Counted from the first letter of the stretch, positions 9,131-19,865 are shown. The stretch: DNA of 64,000 nucleotides from Thraustochytrium sp. TN22 (GCA_013306675.1 JABLUY010000117.1:46704-110703), one strand, 5' to 3'. Notes: a model not told the origin generated them from the sequence alone. Numbers and translations: made by a program.

Positions 9131-11866
9131 TCTTGCCGCCTGTCTGTTTCCCGGCGCTACAGCCGGTCGCCGCGCCTTTTGTGTGCTAGGCTTCCGCGCG
9201 CTCCTCGCTGCGCTCCGACCGCCGCGCGCCCGCGGCGGTCCCTCTTTGCGTCGCGCGCAGCGCTGCCTGGGCCGCTACTCCGAGCTCCGCCTGGTCGCCG
9301 CCGGCCGCCCGCAGAGACGAGACTTCGCAGCGCAGCAAATGCAACCTGTGCGCCAAAGACCCCGGGACGCGAGCTCGCTGCAGGCTCCAAGCACTTGCGG
9401 CCGCTGCTCGATCGATCGAGGACTGCTGCTGCCGGCCGCCGGAGGACGACTCTGGCCGGCCGCTGCGGCCGCAGGCGCACGGCGGCCTGCGCCGGAGGAG
9501 TCGCGCCGCCGCAGCTTTTTCTCGCCAGCAGTCAGCCGCCGCGCGCGCAGGCAGCCTGGCTGGCACCGCGGCAAACCCGCTTCGCGCTCTGCTTTTTCCC
9601 GCTCGCGTGCGCGCGCAGAACCGCGCCCCGGGCGGCGCGGCGCGGCCCGCGCGCGACTTGCGCGCCGCGGCGCCCACTTGCGCGGCCGCGGCGCCCACTT
9701 GCGCGCCGCGCGCGCAAGGGCCGCGCCCCACTTGCGCGCCGCTTTGCCGCCCGGAGTCGCCCTCGTGCGCGCGCCGCTGCGACTTCACGCGCCGCGCCCT
9801 GCTGCGCGCCCTCAGAGAACGGCCAGAACCCGAGTGGCGAGTGGCGCGCGAATCAGTGCGGGGCTGTGCGCGGCACGGCAGCGCCGCCGCCGCCGCCTGA
9901 CTTCAAAGCCGCGCGGTCACGTGGTGGTGGGTGGGTGAGAGGAGGAGGAGGAGGAGCGCGGGGAGGACTCGGAGGAGGCGAGCGCGATCGCGCGGGCCGG
10001 CGGCCAACTTTTGCTTCGTTGCACCACTAGCTCGCTAGTTGGCTATGTCACGCCGTAATGCCGGAGGCCGAGCGAACGCGGCAGTCGCGGCGGACCGGGG
10101 CGGCCGGAGTTGAACGACGCGATGAGGATGAGCCCGGCCATGATGGCAGGCGAGCTTCGGCTGTGTCTGCCCGCGTGCGTCACTTCAAAGTTCTCGCGGC
10201 GCGAGGCCCACTGACTGAGCGGTTCCAGCGACGGTTGCCAAGGCCGGCGGCTGGCTTAGCGGGAAGCGGAGCCTTCTTCAAGCCTTGCTTCAAGTTGCAG
10301 CTTGCACTGTCCTAAGGTTAGTACACTCCTACTACGCCTCGCCCCAGTCCGAGCAGTGGTGGGTGGGCTTGGCGCTGGCTGCGAGCGCGTGGCGCTGCCA
10401 AACCTTCAGCTTGCTTCTTGCTGCTTGCCAGAGTGAAGGTGCGGGTCAGAACCTCGAAGTTCGTGCCGGGCCCGAGACTGCGCCGGTGCTAGGTTCACAC
10501 AACTTGGAAAAAGATGCGCCATCCTCACCGTCCTGCTAGAGTGCTAGTAGCCTGCGCAGGCGAGTGCGTCGTCGCGTCGACAACGACTGTGAATGAACCC
10601 GGCCTCACCGTCTGGGCTCCGCCCAGGCCTACTACGGCCGCGCCCGCCCAGTGAGGGAGGGCCAAAACGCTCGCGGGTTGTCTGTCAACCGACGGCCATC
10701 GGTCTCGCAATGCCATGGCACAGGCCGCCGCGCTGCAGTGCCTTAGGACCGGCGGCCCACCACAACACGCGGCCAGCGAGGCACGGCCAGCCACCACTGC
10801 GCATGGCATCGCAACGTCCAGCGGGACGAGGCAGTAACCGTCCGCCGTGGCCGTGATCGCCATGATCAGCTCGACCAGCCACCCGCGGATGGGTCCGTAG
10901 AGTTCCGCAGCCACATTGTCCGGCCGGGTGCAATTTGGCGCGCGCTTCCCCTTTTTTTCCCACGCCTGCTTCGTGCAGCTAAATGAGAGCGGAGGCCGCG
11001 GAGCCTCCACCGAGGCTCCAAGAGCCTCCGTGCTGGAACCCGTTCCGGCTGGTCCCGTCAGGCGCGCGCTCCGAGCAGGTCGCTCGCTTTCTCACGCCTT
11101 GTCAGTGAACGGTGAACCGCGTGGCGCTGAAGTTGACGGGGAAGCCTCTCGGTAACTGGTACTATCTATCTATGGATGGCTGGCGGGCTGGGCCCGGCTG
11201 GCTGCAATGCGGCAGACGGCCTGGCGGGTGGCGACGAGCGGGTGGCGGCCGGGTGTCGAAGCGGCGCTGTCGGCCGGCCGGGACGGCGCCCCTCCTCGGC
11301 CCGGTTTGAAGAGACACCAGCCTCCGAGCGGGATGCCAATGCAAAACCAGAGACGATTCTGCATCGATCTGCATTGATGGCGAAGCGCGTGCCGAGCGAG
11401 CCTGCTAGCTAAGTATAGACCTTGCTTGCTTGCTGATGGGCTGGCTTGCTTGCTGGCTTGCTGACTGGCTGACTTGCTTGATGGCTTGCTTGATTGCTCC
11501 GTTGCCCTTTGAAAAGAACGGGCCGCCAGGGGCCGCTTGCCGCCGCTGGCTGCGCTACTACTAGTCGGGGTTGGGGTCGGTCGGGCCGCTTCCCGGCCTT
11601 GCGGCGCCAGCCGGCGCCTAGCTGACGCACAGTTCTATAATCTGGCCAAGGAGAGGCGCGCGCAGTGTATGGCGACAATTCGGAACCTTGCGCAGATGGC
11701 GCGCGCTCAACAATCAAGCCGCCACCGGCCGGGCAGGTAACTTCGCATTCACAGCCTGCGCAGGCAGGGCCTTCCTACTGGTCGTTCTATCATCACAAAG
11801 GCTTCTGGAGGCCTGGTCTCTCGCCGCCTCACCAGCCTCGGCCACGGACCCCTCACGATGATGATC
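9131..11866. other. 2.7 kb gene-free interval
   Basis: It lies upstream of the Mpv17-type gene and downstream of the phosphodiesterase gene. From 9131 to about 10030 it is extremely GC-rich with many CGCG/GCGC runs and short repeats of the type GCGCCCACTTGCGCG (9660-9740). An exact CTTCAAGTTG is at 10288-10297. A GCTTGCTT-type simple repeat lies at about 11420-11500. Many ORFs are open here only because stops are rare at this composition; none has a recognisable protein. Confidence 0.6.
11418..11500 (+). repeat. Degenerate CTTG/GGCT simple repeat
   Basis: Imperfect tetranucleotide units (GCTT, GGCT, GACT) run through this noncoding stretch. Similar CTTG arrays lie upstream of the phosphodiesterase gene (about 15136-15176) and upstream of GFAT (about 31314-31360). 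Confidence 0.75.
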
Positions 11867-14800
11867 TCAAATTATATACTTTCGGTCAATACACTGGAGC
11901 TTGACGCCGGGGAAACGGTCGAGAAAGTCGAGCATTGCGGACCGCGAGATCTCGTACACAATAGCGGACGACTTGCATGTGATGACATGGCGGGTTGCGA
12001 CGTCCTTGGTGAGCGCGTTGATGTCGCCGATGAGGGCGCCGGGGAAGAGGTCAATGTTCTCGGTCTCCTCAATCTGCTTAAAGTCGCCCGGGGGCGCCTT
12101 GTCAAAGAAGTTGAGCACGCCGTTCGCGAGCAGGTACATGTGCGTCTGCAGCTGGCCGCTGGCGCAAAGCGTCTCGTGGCGCGCCAGCTCGCGCGGCGCC
12201 GCCAGCAGCCGCTGGAACTCCTGCCGCTGCATCTGGTTCAACGCGCGGTCCAGCGTGTAGTTGAGCCGCACAAGGGCCCACGTTGGCAGATTGCGCGCCC
12301 TGGCGATCACGCGGATATTCTCCAGGATAGACACGCCCAGGTCAGTCTCCCGAAGGTACGAGAGGAAGTCCTCGCGCGGCAGCTCGATCGTGTACAGGTT
12401 CGTCAGCGCCACCACGTCCGCGTCCACCGTGCGCGAGACCTCGTTTTCTCCCAGGTGCGGCGCGTCGGCGTCCTCCAGCAAGCTCTGCTCGCCGAAGACG
12501 TCGCCCACAAAGTACCGCGACGGTTTGCGCGGCTGCTCCACCGACACCGAGTTTGCCTCCGTCATGCTTGCGTCGCTCCCGCGCGACTGGTCGCTAGCGT
12601 TGCTGCTGCGCTTCCGCAAGCGAGCGCCGCGGAATCTTTCCTCAGTGCGGGGTTCGCTCGTCGAGCTCGTCCTAGGGCCACCACCTGGCTGGACGTCATC
12701 GATCTCCATAAGCCTTTCCTCCGTGCTGCGCTCCTCTGTCTTGCCGTCGATGCCTTCGCCTTCCTCCTCGTCCTCCTCGTCCTCCTCGTCTTTGCTTGTC
12801 TCTGCGACCACGGCCGAGCGCGGGTGGTGCGAAAAGGACGACGGGATCGGAGCAAACTTGTGGCTGTAAGTCCCGCCGTCAAGGCTCGCTACGCTCGCGC
12901 TCATACTCCTCGCAGCCGTGCGCTTGCGGTGCTCTGAAAGCGTGTGCACCACCACCACTTCCTTGGACGCCTCAGACTCATGCTCGTCCGTGCTGCTGCT
13001 GCTGCGCTCCGGAAGCGAGGTTGACGAGGCCGCCGGGTGCGCGGGGAGTGACTCCGAGGACTCCATCTCCGAGCCAGCGATGGATACGGACCGGTGCGAA
13101 TACAGGGCGCCCTCAATCGCGACGCCCGCGCGCACAATGTAGAGCGACGACCACGAGTCCCCACGCCGGAGCAAGGTCGACCCCTTAGGGTAGAACTTGA
13201 CGTTCACCATTCCCAGCAGCTTGGCCATCTGTCGTCGGTCGGCGCGCAGGACCCGGAAATAAGGGACAGTGCCAAGCAGCGCCTCCAACGAGTGCGAGCT
13301 CTCGTCAACGTCCGGCTGGTAGCTTGCCACGTCAATGCGCAGCGTCGCCCACTGTGGCAGCGACTTGAGTCGCTTCGCGAACTTCGCATCCGACAGCTGC
13401 TTCGCGTCCACGTGCACCACGAAGAGCCGGCTGCGGACATTCTCCGGGAGTCGCGCCAGGGCCTCCATGGGCGTGTGAATTGGCGGCACGCCCGCCTCGT
13501 GCAAAATATGCGGCCGATACGCCGGCGAAAAGCTCCCGTCCGCCTGCCTGCGCGGCGCGCGGTGCCGCGACACTGGCGAGTTGCGCATCAGGTCCGCGAA
13601 GCGGCCCGCGCCGATCTTCATCTCCCGCCGCATGCGCTCGAAGAGCTTGAAGTTCGTGCATGTATCCCCCGAGTACACCAGGCCCTCGCCCATGAACTTG
13701 ACCTCAAAGCCAATCGTCGGGATCACGTGCACGCTGTAGTGAAAACTCCACGACCCGTCGTGGATCACCTTGGTCTCGCCGATCTTGACCGGTTCGAACA
13801 CGAAGAGCCCGCGCAGGAAACTTGCGCTCAGGTTGGAAATCGCCTCGTACTTGCGGATGAAAGAGTCCATGATGGTCCGAGTCGTATAGATCTTGATCGA
13901 GGTCTCCGCGAGGATCTTCTGGAAGGCGCCCGCATCATGGTCCGCGTGGCAGTGCGTCAAGATCATCCCATCGATCAAACCCACCGGGATGCCCATGTCG
14001 CGCAGCACATTTGCCGAGTCCGGCGGCGGGTCCACCATGATGCCGCGCCGGTTCACCCACACCACGAAGCCCGTCGTCGTGCCCTTGGGGTCGAACCCGT
14101 GTGAGGTCCCGAGCATGGTCACGCCGAAGAGCGGCACATCAAAGGGCTCGTATGTCACCCGCCGCCGGCTCGTGAACCGCGGCCGCAAGAACTCGTGGTC
14201 CACCTGCGCGATGGTGCGCTTGCCCTCACGCACCAGATACTTCTTCAGCATCGGATTGTACTTGACGTATGTTTTCGATTCCTCGTCCAAGACCACCTTG
14301 TGCAGGTCGCACAGTCGTGGGATGGTCTGTCGCCCCAGGCTCTCGCGGCTCTCCTGCCGCTCTGCTTCGTCGTTGCCTATCGAGTAAACAGGCTTGTCTA
14401 TGTTGCAGAAGTTCAGCAGTGCGTCTACAGTGATGGTCTCGCGCTGCTTGTCGAGTGCCAGGCCTTCCTGCACAAAATCCGGCCAGTGCGTGTCCAGGTT
14501 GTTCCTTGTCAGCGGCCCGCCAGGCAGCGCGTCCGCAAAGTCCTGGCTCAGGTCGTATGTCCCCGGCTCAGGCCCAAGCAAAGTCTCCTGGAAGATGATG
14601 CGCACACGCCGCTCCACGTCGCGGGTCGTGATGAGCGTCACGCGCTTGCCAAACACGAAGAAGTTGAAGTACGCCGGGAACTCGAACTCCGCGATATTGA
14701 TGCCCAGTTGCCGGTCGAACATCTCCTCGCCCAAGATGACGAAGTTCGTCGGCACGCTCAGGCCCCAATTCAACGAGTCCTTGATGGTTTCTGGTGGCAG

Positions 14801-15073
14801 TCCGAACTGCACCGTGCCTTTGCCGTAGTTCACCAGCACGCCTCCGCGCGGCAGGGCCACCACGGCGGCGTCCGTCTTCGACACCTCCACCTCTAATCCG
14901 AGGTCCTCGCACTTGGCGAGCTCCACCGCGTAGCTTCCATAGCCCCCGAGTGCGGTGCCCGCGCGGCTCCCCGCCAGTATCGTCGAGCTCGTCGAGCTCG
15001 TCTCCGTTTGGACACCATTCTCGCGGGACCGCCCGCTCCTCGACTGCGGCCGCGCCGACGCGCCCGCACCCAT
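11867..15073 (-). CDS. Metallo-beta-lactamase phosphodiesterase with cyclic-nucleotide-binding domains (GbpA/GbpB-like)
   Basis: The product is 1068 aa. It begins MGAGAS, a good N-myristoylation signal. The metallo-beta-lactamase fold occupies about residues 250-560. The metal motif is LTHCHADHDAG with H374, H376, D378 and H379; YSGDTCT supplies the bridging Asp and a late VVHVDAK the last His. Two cyclic-nucleotide-binding domains follow. The first (about 600-890) is split by an acidic, Ser-rich insert of about 190 residues before its FGEQSLL cassette; the second (about 930-1060) has a degenerate cassette (ALIGDINALT). This layout matches the Dictyostelium class II cyclic nucleotide phosphodiesterases GbpA/GbpB, which are regulated by cyclic nucleotide. 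Hydrolysis of cAMP or cGMP is therefore likely but inferred. The ORF stays open upstream of the chosen ATG without coding character. Confidence 0.85.
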   Translation of the reverse strand: MGAGASARPQSRSGRSRENGVQTETSSTSSTILAGSRAGTALGGYGSYAVELAKCEDLGLEVEVSKTDAAVVALPRGGVLVNYGKGTVQFGLPPETIKDSLNWGLSVPTNFVILGEEMFDRQLGINIAEFEFPAYFNFFVFGKRVTLITTRDVERRVRIIFQETLLGPEPGTYDLSQDFADALPGGPLTRNNLDTHWPDFVQEGLALDKQRETITVDALLNFCNIDKPVYSIGNDEAERQESRESLGRQTIPRLCDLHKVVLDEESKTYVKYNPMLKKYLVREGKRTIAQVDHEFLRPRFTSRRRVTYEPFDVPLFGVTMLGTSHGFDPKGTTTGFVVWVNRRGIMVDPPPDSANVLRDMGIPVGLIDGMILTHCHADHDAGAFQKILAETSIKIYTTRTIMDSFIRKYEAISNLSASFLRGLFVFEPVKIGETKVIHDGSWSFHYSVHVIPTIGFEVKFMGEGLVYSGDTCTNFKLFERMRREMKIGAGRFADLMRNSPVSRHRAPRRQADGSFSPAYRPHILHEAGVPPIHTPMEALARLPENVRSRLFVVHVDAKQLSDAKFAKRLKSLPQWATLRIDVASYQPDVDESSHSLEALLGTVPYFRVLRADRRQMAKLLGMVNVKFYPKGSTLLRRGDSWSSLYIVRAGVAIEGALYSHRSVSIAGSEMESSESLPAHPAASSTSLPERSSSSTDEHESEASKEVVVVHTLSEHRKRTAARSMSASVASLDGGTYSHKFAPIPSSFSHHPRSAVVAETSKDEEDEEDEEEGEGIDGKTEERSTEERLMEIDDVQPGGGPRTSSTSEPRTEERFRGARLRKRSSNASDQSRGSDASMTEANSVSVEQPRKPSRYFVGDVFGEQSLLEDADAPHLGENEVSRTVDADVVALTNLYTIELPREDFLSYLRETDLGVSILENIRVIARARNLPTWALVRLNYTLDRALNQMQRQEFQRLLAAPRELARHETLCASGQLQTHMYLLANGVLNFFDKAPPGDFKQIEETENIDLFPGALIGDINALTKDVATRHVITCKSSAIVYEISRSAMLDFLDRFPGVKLQCIDRKYII

Positions 15074-15644
15074 GTTGGCGCCGCGCGCCGCCTCCCGAGC
15101 GCGCGAGCGAGCGGCCTCGCCGCAGCGGACTCGTAGGCTTGCTTGCGTGCTTGCTTGCTTGCTCGCTTTCTTGCTTCGTGCCCACTGGGACGCTCTTTGT
15201 GCTGGGACGGGGACGCAGCGCCACCCAGCAGCGCGAACGGTCAAACGCAGCAACTGACAGCGCACCGTGATGGTGACTCGGACTGCAGTGGGGCTGTCTC
15301 GGCCCAGGCTGGCAGTGTCTGGCAGTGTTTGGCAGCGCCTGGCAGCGAGCCTGCACGCTCCCTCGATTCTGGCGTTGTACCAATTGCGTTGAACTGCATT
15401 TTGCGCCACAATGCATCGCTGGCGCCACGCCTGACGGCGCATCGCGGCGCGGTGCGTCTCGTTGTGCCAGTTACTTGCTGCGTTACTGCTGCGTAGTGGT
15501 GACCTGCGCGCGAGCGCTGTCACGAACAAAGCGCCTGGCCGGCCGGCCGCGACGCGCGCGCAGGCAGCCTGCGCGCACGTCGGAGCGCTCCTTTGACCGC
15601 TCGCGTGTGCGCAGGCCGACGACGCCGGGGTCTGCCCTGCAACC
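15074..15644. promoter_or_regulatory. Divergent promoter interval, phosphodiesterase / USP
   Basis: 571 bp separate two divergent start codons. It contains a CTTG-type simple repeat at about 15136-15176 and four tandem 10-bp units of the form YTGGCAGYGY at 15309-15348. No ATG occurs on the + strand in the last 230 bases before the USP start. Confidence 0.5.
15309..15348 (+). repeat. Four tandem 10-bp units (CTGGCAGTGT-like)
   Basis: Units at 15309, 15319, 15329 and 15339 each carry TGGCAG with small changes at the ends. One helical turn of spacing in a divergent promoter could be a clustered protein-binding site; that role is inference. Confidence 0.7.
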
Positions 15645-18600
15645 ATGAGGGCGCTGGGCGAGGAGGATGCCTCACATTCGTCCAGGTCGCTCGGGTCGTC
15701 GAGGTCCTCGTCGGCGTCCACCTTCGCAAGCGACGACCTGCGCGGTGCCGGTGACAACAACGAGGAGGACCTGTTCGATGATGGCTCCGAGTACGACTTC
15801 GCGCGGCACGAGCAGAGGCAGCGTGAGCTGGACGCCTTCGTGGCGGCCGAGGGCCGCCACGCGCTCGCAGCGTGCGACCGTCTCTCCACGGAGATGATTG
15901 GCCTGCACAATCAAGGTGCCACCTGCTACTTGAACTCCTTGCTTCAAGCGCTCTTCTTCAACAAGGCATTCCGAGAGCAGATTTACGCCTGGCAACCTGA
16001 AGAGGACACCGACGAGGCGAAGAGCATCCCGCTGCAGCTCCAGCGTCTCTTCGCCCGCCTACAGCTCGCCGAAGAGACTGCCGCCACCACCAAGGGGCTT
16101 ACGCGCAGCTTCGGCTGGTCTGATGCTGATGCTCTCGAACAACAGGACGTCCAGGAGCTCTCGCGCATCCTCTTCGACTCGCTCGAGCAAGTCCAGGACG
16201 GCAAGAAGTTCACCGCGCCCTTCACCGGCTCGCTCGTCGACTACCTCACCTGTCTGCGCTGCCGCCGCCGCCGTGCCCGCCGCGAGGAGTTCCAGGATCT
16301 CAGCCTCGTCGTCCAGAACGCCGAGTCTGTCGAGGATGCCCTGCATGGCTTTGTCGACGTCGAGCGCCTCGACGGTGACAACCAGTACATGTGCGAGCAC
16401 TGCAACGCCAAGACTGACGCCGTCAAGGGTCACCGCCTCGTACGCCTGCCCTCCACGCTTATCTTGCACCTGAAGCGTTTTCAGTTCGACTGGGAGTCTG
16501 GCCGTCGCAGCAAGATCGCGCATGGCGTCGCAATCCCGCTCCGCCTCGACGTCAGTGACCTGGTCGGCCTCGACGATGTGAGCCCCGCCGCCGGTCTCGA
16601 CAAGATGGACGATGACAATGAAGACAGCGGGGCAGGCCCGCTCAACAGCGTCGACGCGCAAAACTCGATCTCCGAGTCGCTCTGCGAAGACCTCGAGCAC
16701 TGCAAGGCACTCCGTGGGCGCGCAAGTCCGACCGAGGGCTCCATCGAGGCCTCCGAGGCGGCGCCCACGGAGTATCAGCTCACCTCCGTCATCGTACACC
16801 AGGGCAGCGCCAACTCGGGCCACTATTACGCCGTGGCGCGCACTGGCGACGGCGTCTGGCACGAGTTCAACGACACCTTCGTCTCCAAGATTGATGAGGA
16901 TGACGTTGCGCGCATGTGCGCCAGCGGTGGCTCGCTGGCCGAGGGCGGCGCCTACATGCTCCTCTACACGCGCGTCAGTGAGGCCGACGACTTCGCCAAG
17001 CGGATTCTCCCCACCCAGGACCTCATCGACTGGGTCCAGGAGCGCAACGAGCTGCGCAGCCAGCTGCGCCGTGTCCGTACCATGGACTCCCAACTCGCGC
17101 GCGTGCGCGTGCTCGCTTGCGCAGCGGTCCGCTCGGACCGCGCAGGCCTGGTGGACATGCCCCGCGAAGCCCTCGTCACGCTGCACGGCCGCAAGGCCAC
17201 GGCCGCAGACCTGAAAAGCCACGCCTACCGGCAACTTGTGCCGCAGGACGCCATGGAAGCTTTCCCTCTTGTTCGCTGCCGCCTCCGCCATGTTCGCGAG
17301 AACCTCAATCGCCTCGGCGCCGTCCTCGACGACCTCACTGACGACCGCGTGCTCGCAGACCTCGGTCTGGGAGGCCGCTCCACAGTGCTCCTGGAATTTG
17401 CGCAGCCCTGGCAGGACGCCCTCCTCGCCGATGCCCTCGGGACTGACCTGCAGCTGCGCCTTTTTGCATGGGACGCCTCCCTCTGTGGCGTGCTTCCCAT
17501 GCGAGCGACCTGGGACCCGAGCCAGCCCGTACAACCGCCTGACGCTGGCAACGACCTCAACGCCGACGCAGTCTACTCGTTTCATACTAGCATGCTTCCG
17601 GTTCTTCTGCAGAGCTCCGCTACAGTGCGGGAGGCCCGCGACGCAATTGCGCAGCGCGTGGGGGCCGAGGCAGCCAGTCTCGGCCTCGTGCGCGTTGGCG
17701 AGCTGCTAGCCAGCCGGGCGGCCGCCGGCCGCCCCGCCGGCGTGCAGGTCCTCGTGGACGACGATGAGACCCCACTGTGCGAGCTCTTCGCAAACGGAGA
17801 TGGCATCGTGGTCACGCTCGAGACGCGCAAGGCCGCGCAGGCGGTCGCCAACGAGTACGAGGAGGCGACGAGCTACCTCCAAATCTCCTTCAACGACCCA
17901 CGCCTCAACGCGCGCGGCGAGCCCGTCCAGTACTCTCACAGTGTCCGCGTCCGCGCGGACCTTCGCCTTGCGGACCTCAAGCGCAAGCTACTCGGTGCCC
18001 TCGGCGACGACCTGGACGAGGACGCCTTTCATCTGCGCAGCGCCGCCAAGGCGCCCCAGCTCAAGGACACCTCGCAGACTGTCGAGCAAGCCGGCTTGCG
18101 CAACCACGGCGTTATCCACCTCGGAAAGGGCCGTCCCATCCCGGCTGGCAAGGTTATGATGCGGGCCTTTCGCTGCGGCAGCGCGGAAGTCGCGGTACGC
18201 GTCCTCGTCCCGGAGCGCGCCGCTGTGCAAGACGTGCGCGCCGCGCTGAGTGCCGATCTTGGTCTGCCTTCCGTGCAGCTCTTTGACCGCTCCGTGCGCG
18301 GCGACCAGGGCGAAGAGCTCCTCGACGGTCGGCCCGTGCGCCGCCTAGCCGATGGCCGCGGCGTCTTCTTCCTTGAGCCCGAGGTCGAGCCGGGCAACGC
18401 TGGCGAGGACCAGCTCGCGGACGACGAGCACGAGCAAGAGGCACCTCCGCAGCGTGAGTCTCCGGAGGATCATGCCAAACCAGAGGCGCAGGAGCAGACG
18501 CGCGAGGAGCGGGATGAGCATCATGAAGGTGCTGCGGCGCCGTCAGACTTCTCGTCCTCTGCGGCTGCTCCTAGGTTGCACCGCGTCCCCTCGCTGGACC

Positions 18601-19580
18601 TGGCCAGCCTTCCACCGGCTGAGGAGCGTGTCACGTACCAGGATGAGTTTGACGCCAAAAAGGACGAAATGTCCGAGTCATGGCGCGCCGCTGACAACCG
18701 CGAAACCGAGGATGAGGGGGACAGTCTCCCAGCCGAAGCGGGCAGCCCGGTGGCTGCAGCACCTGCGCCGACAGGCAGCCCCATGGCTGCGGTACCTGGC
18801 CCCGCGAGCAGCCCCAATTCACTCGCCAGCGGGACACGCGTGCTGGCCAAGGCGGCGCACTGGAAGCGCTTCTTCCCGGGCACCGTCTTCTCCTACAACG
18901 CTGCTCAGGAGGTGTATGTTGTGGACTTTGACGATGGGGACCGCCTTGACGATGTCCCACGCGAACGAATCCGTGTCCAGCAGAATGTCCAGCAGACCCA
19001 GACGGCCGCGCTTGCGCCGGGACTTTCATCACTGGGCCAGACCGACGGCGAGGAGCTGTGCCCGTCCGATAAGAAGGCCCGCCGCAAGGACAAGGTCGAC
19101 GGCCGCGACTTTCGCCTGCAACTCTTGCACATGGATGCAGGCGCCGAGGCGGAGCCCGCGGTACCCGTCAAGCCGGCACGTGCGCAGTCCTCGCCCTCGC
19201 GCTCCCGCAGCAGACTCTATATGGGCGATGGGCTTGCGCGGCAGAACCGCACGCAGTCCTCCAAGCTTGCCCGGCCCAAGGCACTTGAGCCGCTCGCCGT
19301 GCGGCCCGAGTTGTCCCAGCAGCAGGTCAGTACGGCCGCCACCATTGCGCCTGGCCCGTCCACTACTGCGGCGATGGCTGCGCTCGACCCTCTGCACGCG
19401 GCGCCGCAGTCGCGCATCCCGCGCTTGACTGCACTGCGGCCCAAGCCAGACTCCAAGCAGCAGCATTTCAAGCACTCGGCCCGGGTTTTGCGCGACACGC
19501 GCCTGGAGGACCCGGACTCGTTGCTGACGCGCTCCTCCAAGCCCGGCTCCGACAGAGCCTCGCCCCTCCCACCGCTCTAG
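15645..19580 (+). CDS. USP47-like ubiquitin-specific protease with a C-terminal Tudor-like domain
   Basis: The 1311-aa protein is a C19 cysteine deubiquitinase. The catalytic triad is visible: C94 in NQGATCYLNSLLQ, H393 in SANSGHYYAV and N409 in WHEFNDTF. Between them, TRSFGW and QQDVQEL, the zinc-ribbon cysteines (CLRC, CEHC) and LILHLKRFQFDW are closest to animal USP47 and USP7-type enzymes. After the core come ubiquitin-like folds (for example LADLKRKLLGALGDDL near residue 770), as in USP47. Unusually, residues about 1060-1112 read as a Tudor/SGF29-type barrel (GTRVLAKAAHWKRFFPGTV, then VYVVDFDDGD), after which the tail is disordered. Animal USP47 has no such domain as far as I know. The start ATG follows ACC. 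Confidence 0.92.
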   Translation: MRALGEEDASHSSRSLGSSRSSSASTFASDDLRGAGDNNEEDLFDDGSEYDFARHEQRQRELDAFVAAEGRHALAACDRLSTEMIGLHNQGATCYLNSLLQALFFNKAFREQIYAWQPEEDTDEAKSIPLQLQRLFARLQLAEETAATTKGLTRSFGWSDADALEQQDVQELSRILFDSLEQVQDGKKFTAPFTGSLVDYLTCLRCRRRRARREEFQDLSLVVQNAESVEDALHGFVDVERLDGDNQYMCEHCNAKTDAVKGHRLVRLPSTLILHLKRFQFDWESGRRSKIAHGVAIPLRLDVSDLVGLDDVSPAAGLDKMDDDNEDSGAGPLNSVDAQNSISESLCEDLEHCKALRGRASPTEGSIEASEAAPTEYQLTSVIVHQGSANSGHYYAVARTGDGVWHEFNDTFVSKIDEDDVARMCASGGSLAEGGAYMLLYTRVSEADDFAKRILPTQDLIDWVQERNELRSQLRRVRTMDSQLARVRVLACAAVRSDRAGLVDMPREALVTLHGRKATAADLKSHAYRQLVPQDAMEAFPLVRCRLRHVRENLNRLGAVLDDLTDDRVLADLGLGGRSTVLLEFAQPWQDALLADALGTDLQLRLFAWDASLCGVLPMRATWDPSQPVQPPDAGNDLNADAVYSFHTSMLPVLLQSSATVREARDAIAQRVGAEAASLGLVRVGELLASRAAAGRPAGVQVLVDDDETPLCELFANGDGIVVTLETRKAAQAVANEYEEATSYLQISFNDPRLNARGEPVQYSHSVRVRADLRLADLKRKLLGALGDDLDEDAFHLRSAAKAPQLKDTSQTVEQAGLRNHGVIHLGKGRPIPAGKVMMRAFRCGSAEVAVRVLVPERAAVQDVRAALSADLGLPSVQLFDRSVRGDQGEELLDGRPVRRLADGRGVFFLEPEVEPGNAGEDQLADDEHEQEAPPQRESPEDHAKPEAQEQTREERDEHHEGAAAPSDFSSSAAAPRLHRVPSLDLASLPPAEERVTYQDEFDAKKDEMSESWRAADNRETEDEGDSLPAEAGSPVAAAPAPTGSPMAAVPGPASSPNSLASGTRVLAKAAHWKRFFPGTVFSYNAAQEVYVVDFDDGDRLDDVPRERIRVQQNVQQTQTAALAPGLSSLGQTDGEELCPSDKKARRKDKVDGRDFRLQLLHMDAGAEAEPAVPVKPARAQSSPSRSRSRLYMGDGLARQNRTQSSKLARPKALEPLAVRPELSQQQVSTAATIAPGPSTTAAMAALDPLHAAPQSRIPRLTALRPKPDSKQQHFKHSARVLRDTRLEDPDSLLTRSSKPGSDRASPLPPL

Positions 19581-19865
19581 CTCTCGCTAGCTAGCTAGCT
19601 CAGAGAGCCTGGTGGGCAGGACTGTTTGCTAGTTGATGTGGTTCCCGTGCTCGACTTGAGCATGTTGTTCAAAGCTCAGTTGTTCTCTGTCCTTGTCCTC
19701 ATCCTTTTCCTCGTCCTCCGAGTCGGCGTGCGGCGGCCGCTCGGCCGCCGGCCTGGTCCACAATGACCACCTTGACCTCAACTTGAAGTTCAACGTCTGA
19801 TCACCTCCGCGCGGCGCACTCGCAACGAAAAAAGGCGGCCAGTCCTGCTTTGTGCGCGCGCCACG
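19581..19865 (+). other. Short intergenic interval USP - PIG-W
   Basis: It begins with a CTAGCTAG run directly after the USP stop. An exact CAACTTGAAG at 19779-19788 lies about 80 bp upstream of the PIG-W start codon. I see no gene. Confidence 0.6.

Noticed and set aside
8492-10030. 512-codon ORF antisense to the Mpv17-type gene
   Set aside because: It is antisense to a clearly recognisable protein and continues into GC-rich noncoding DNA.
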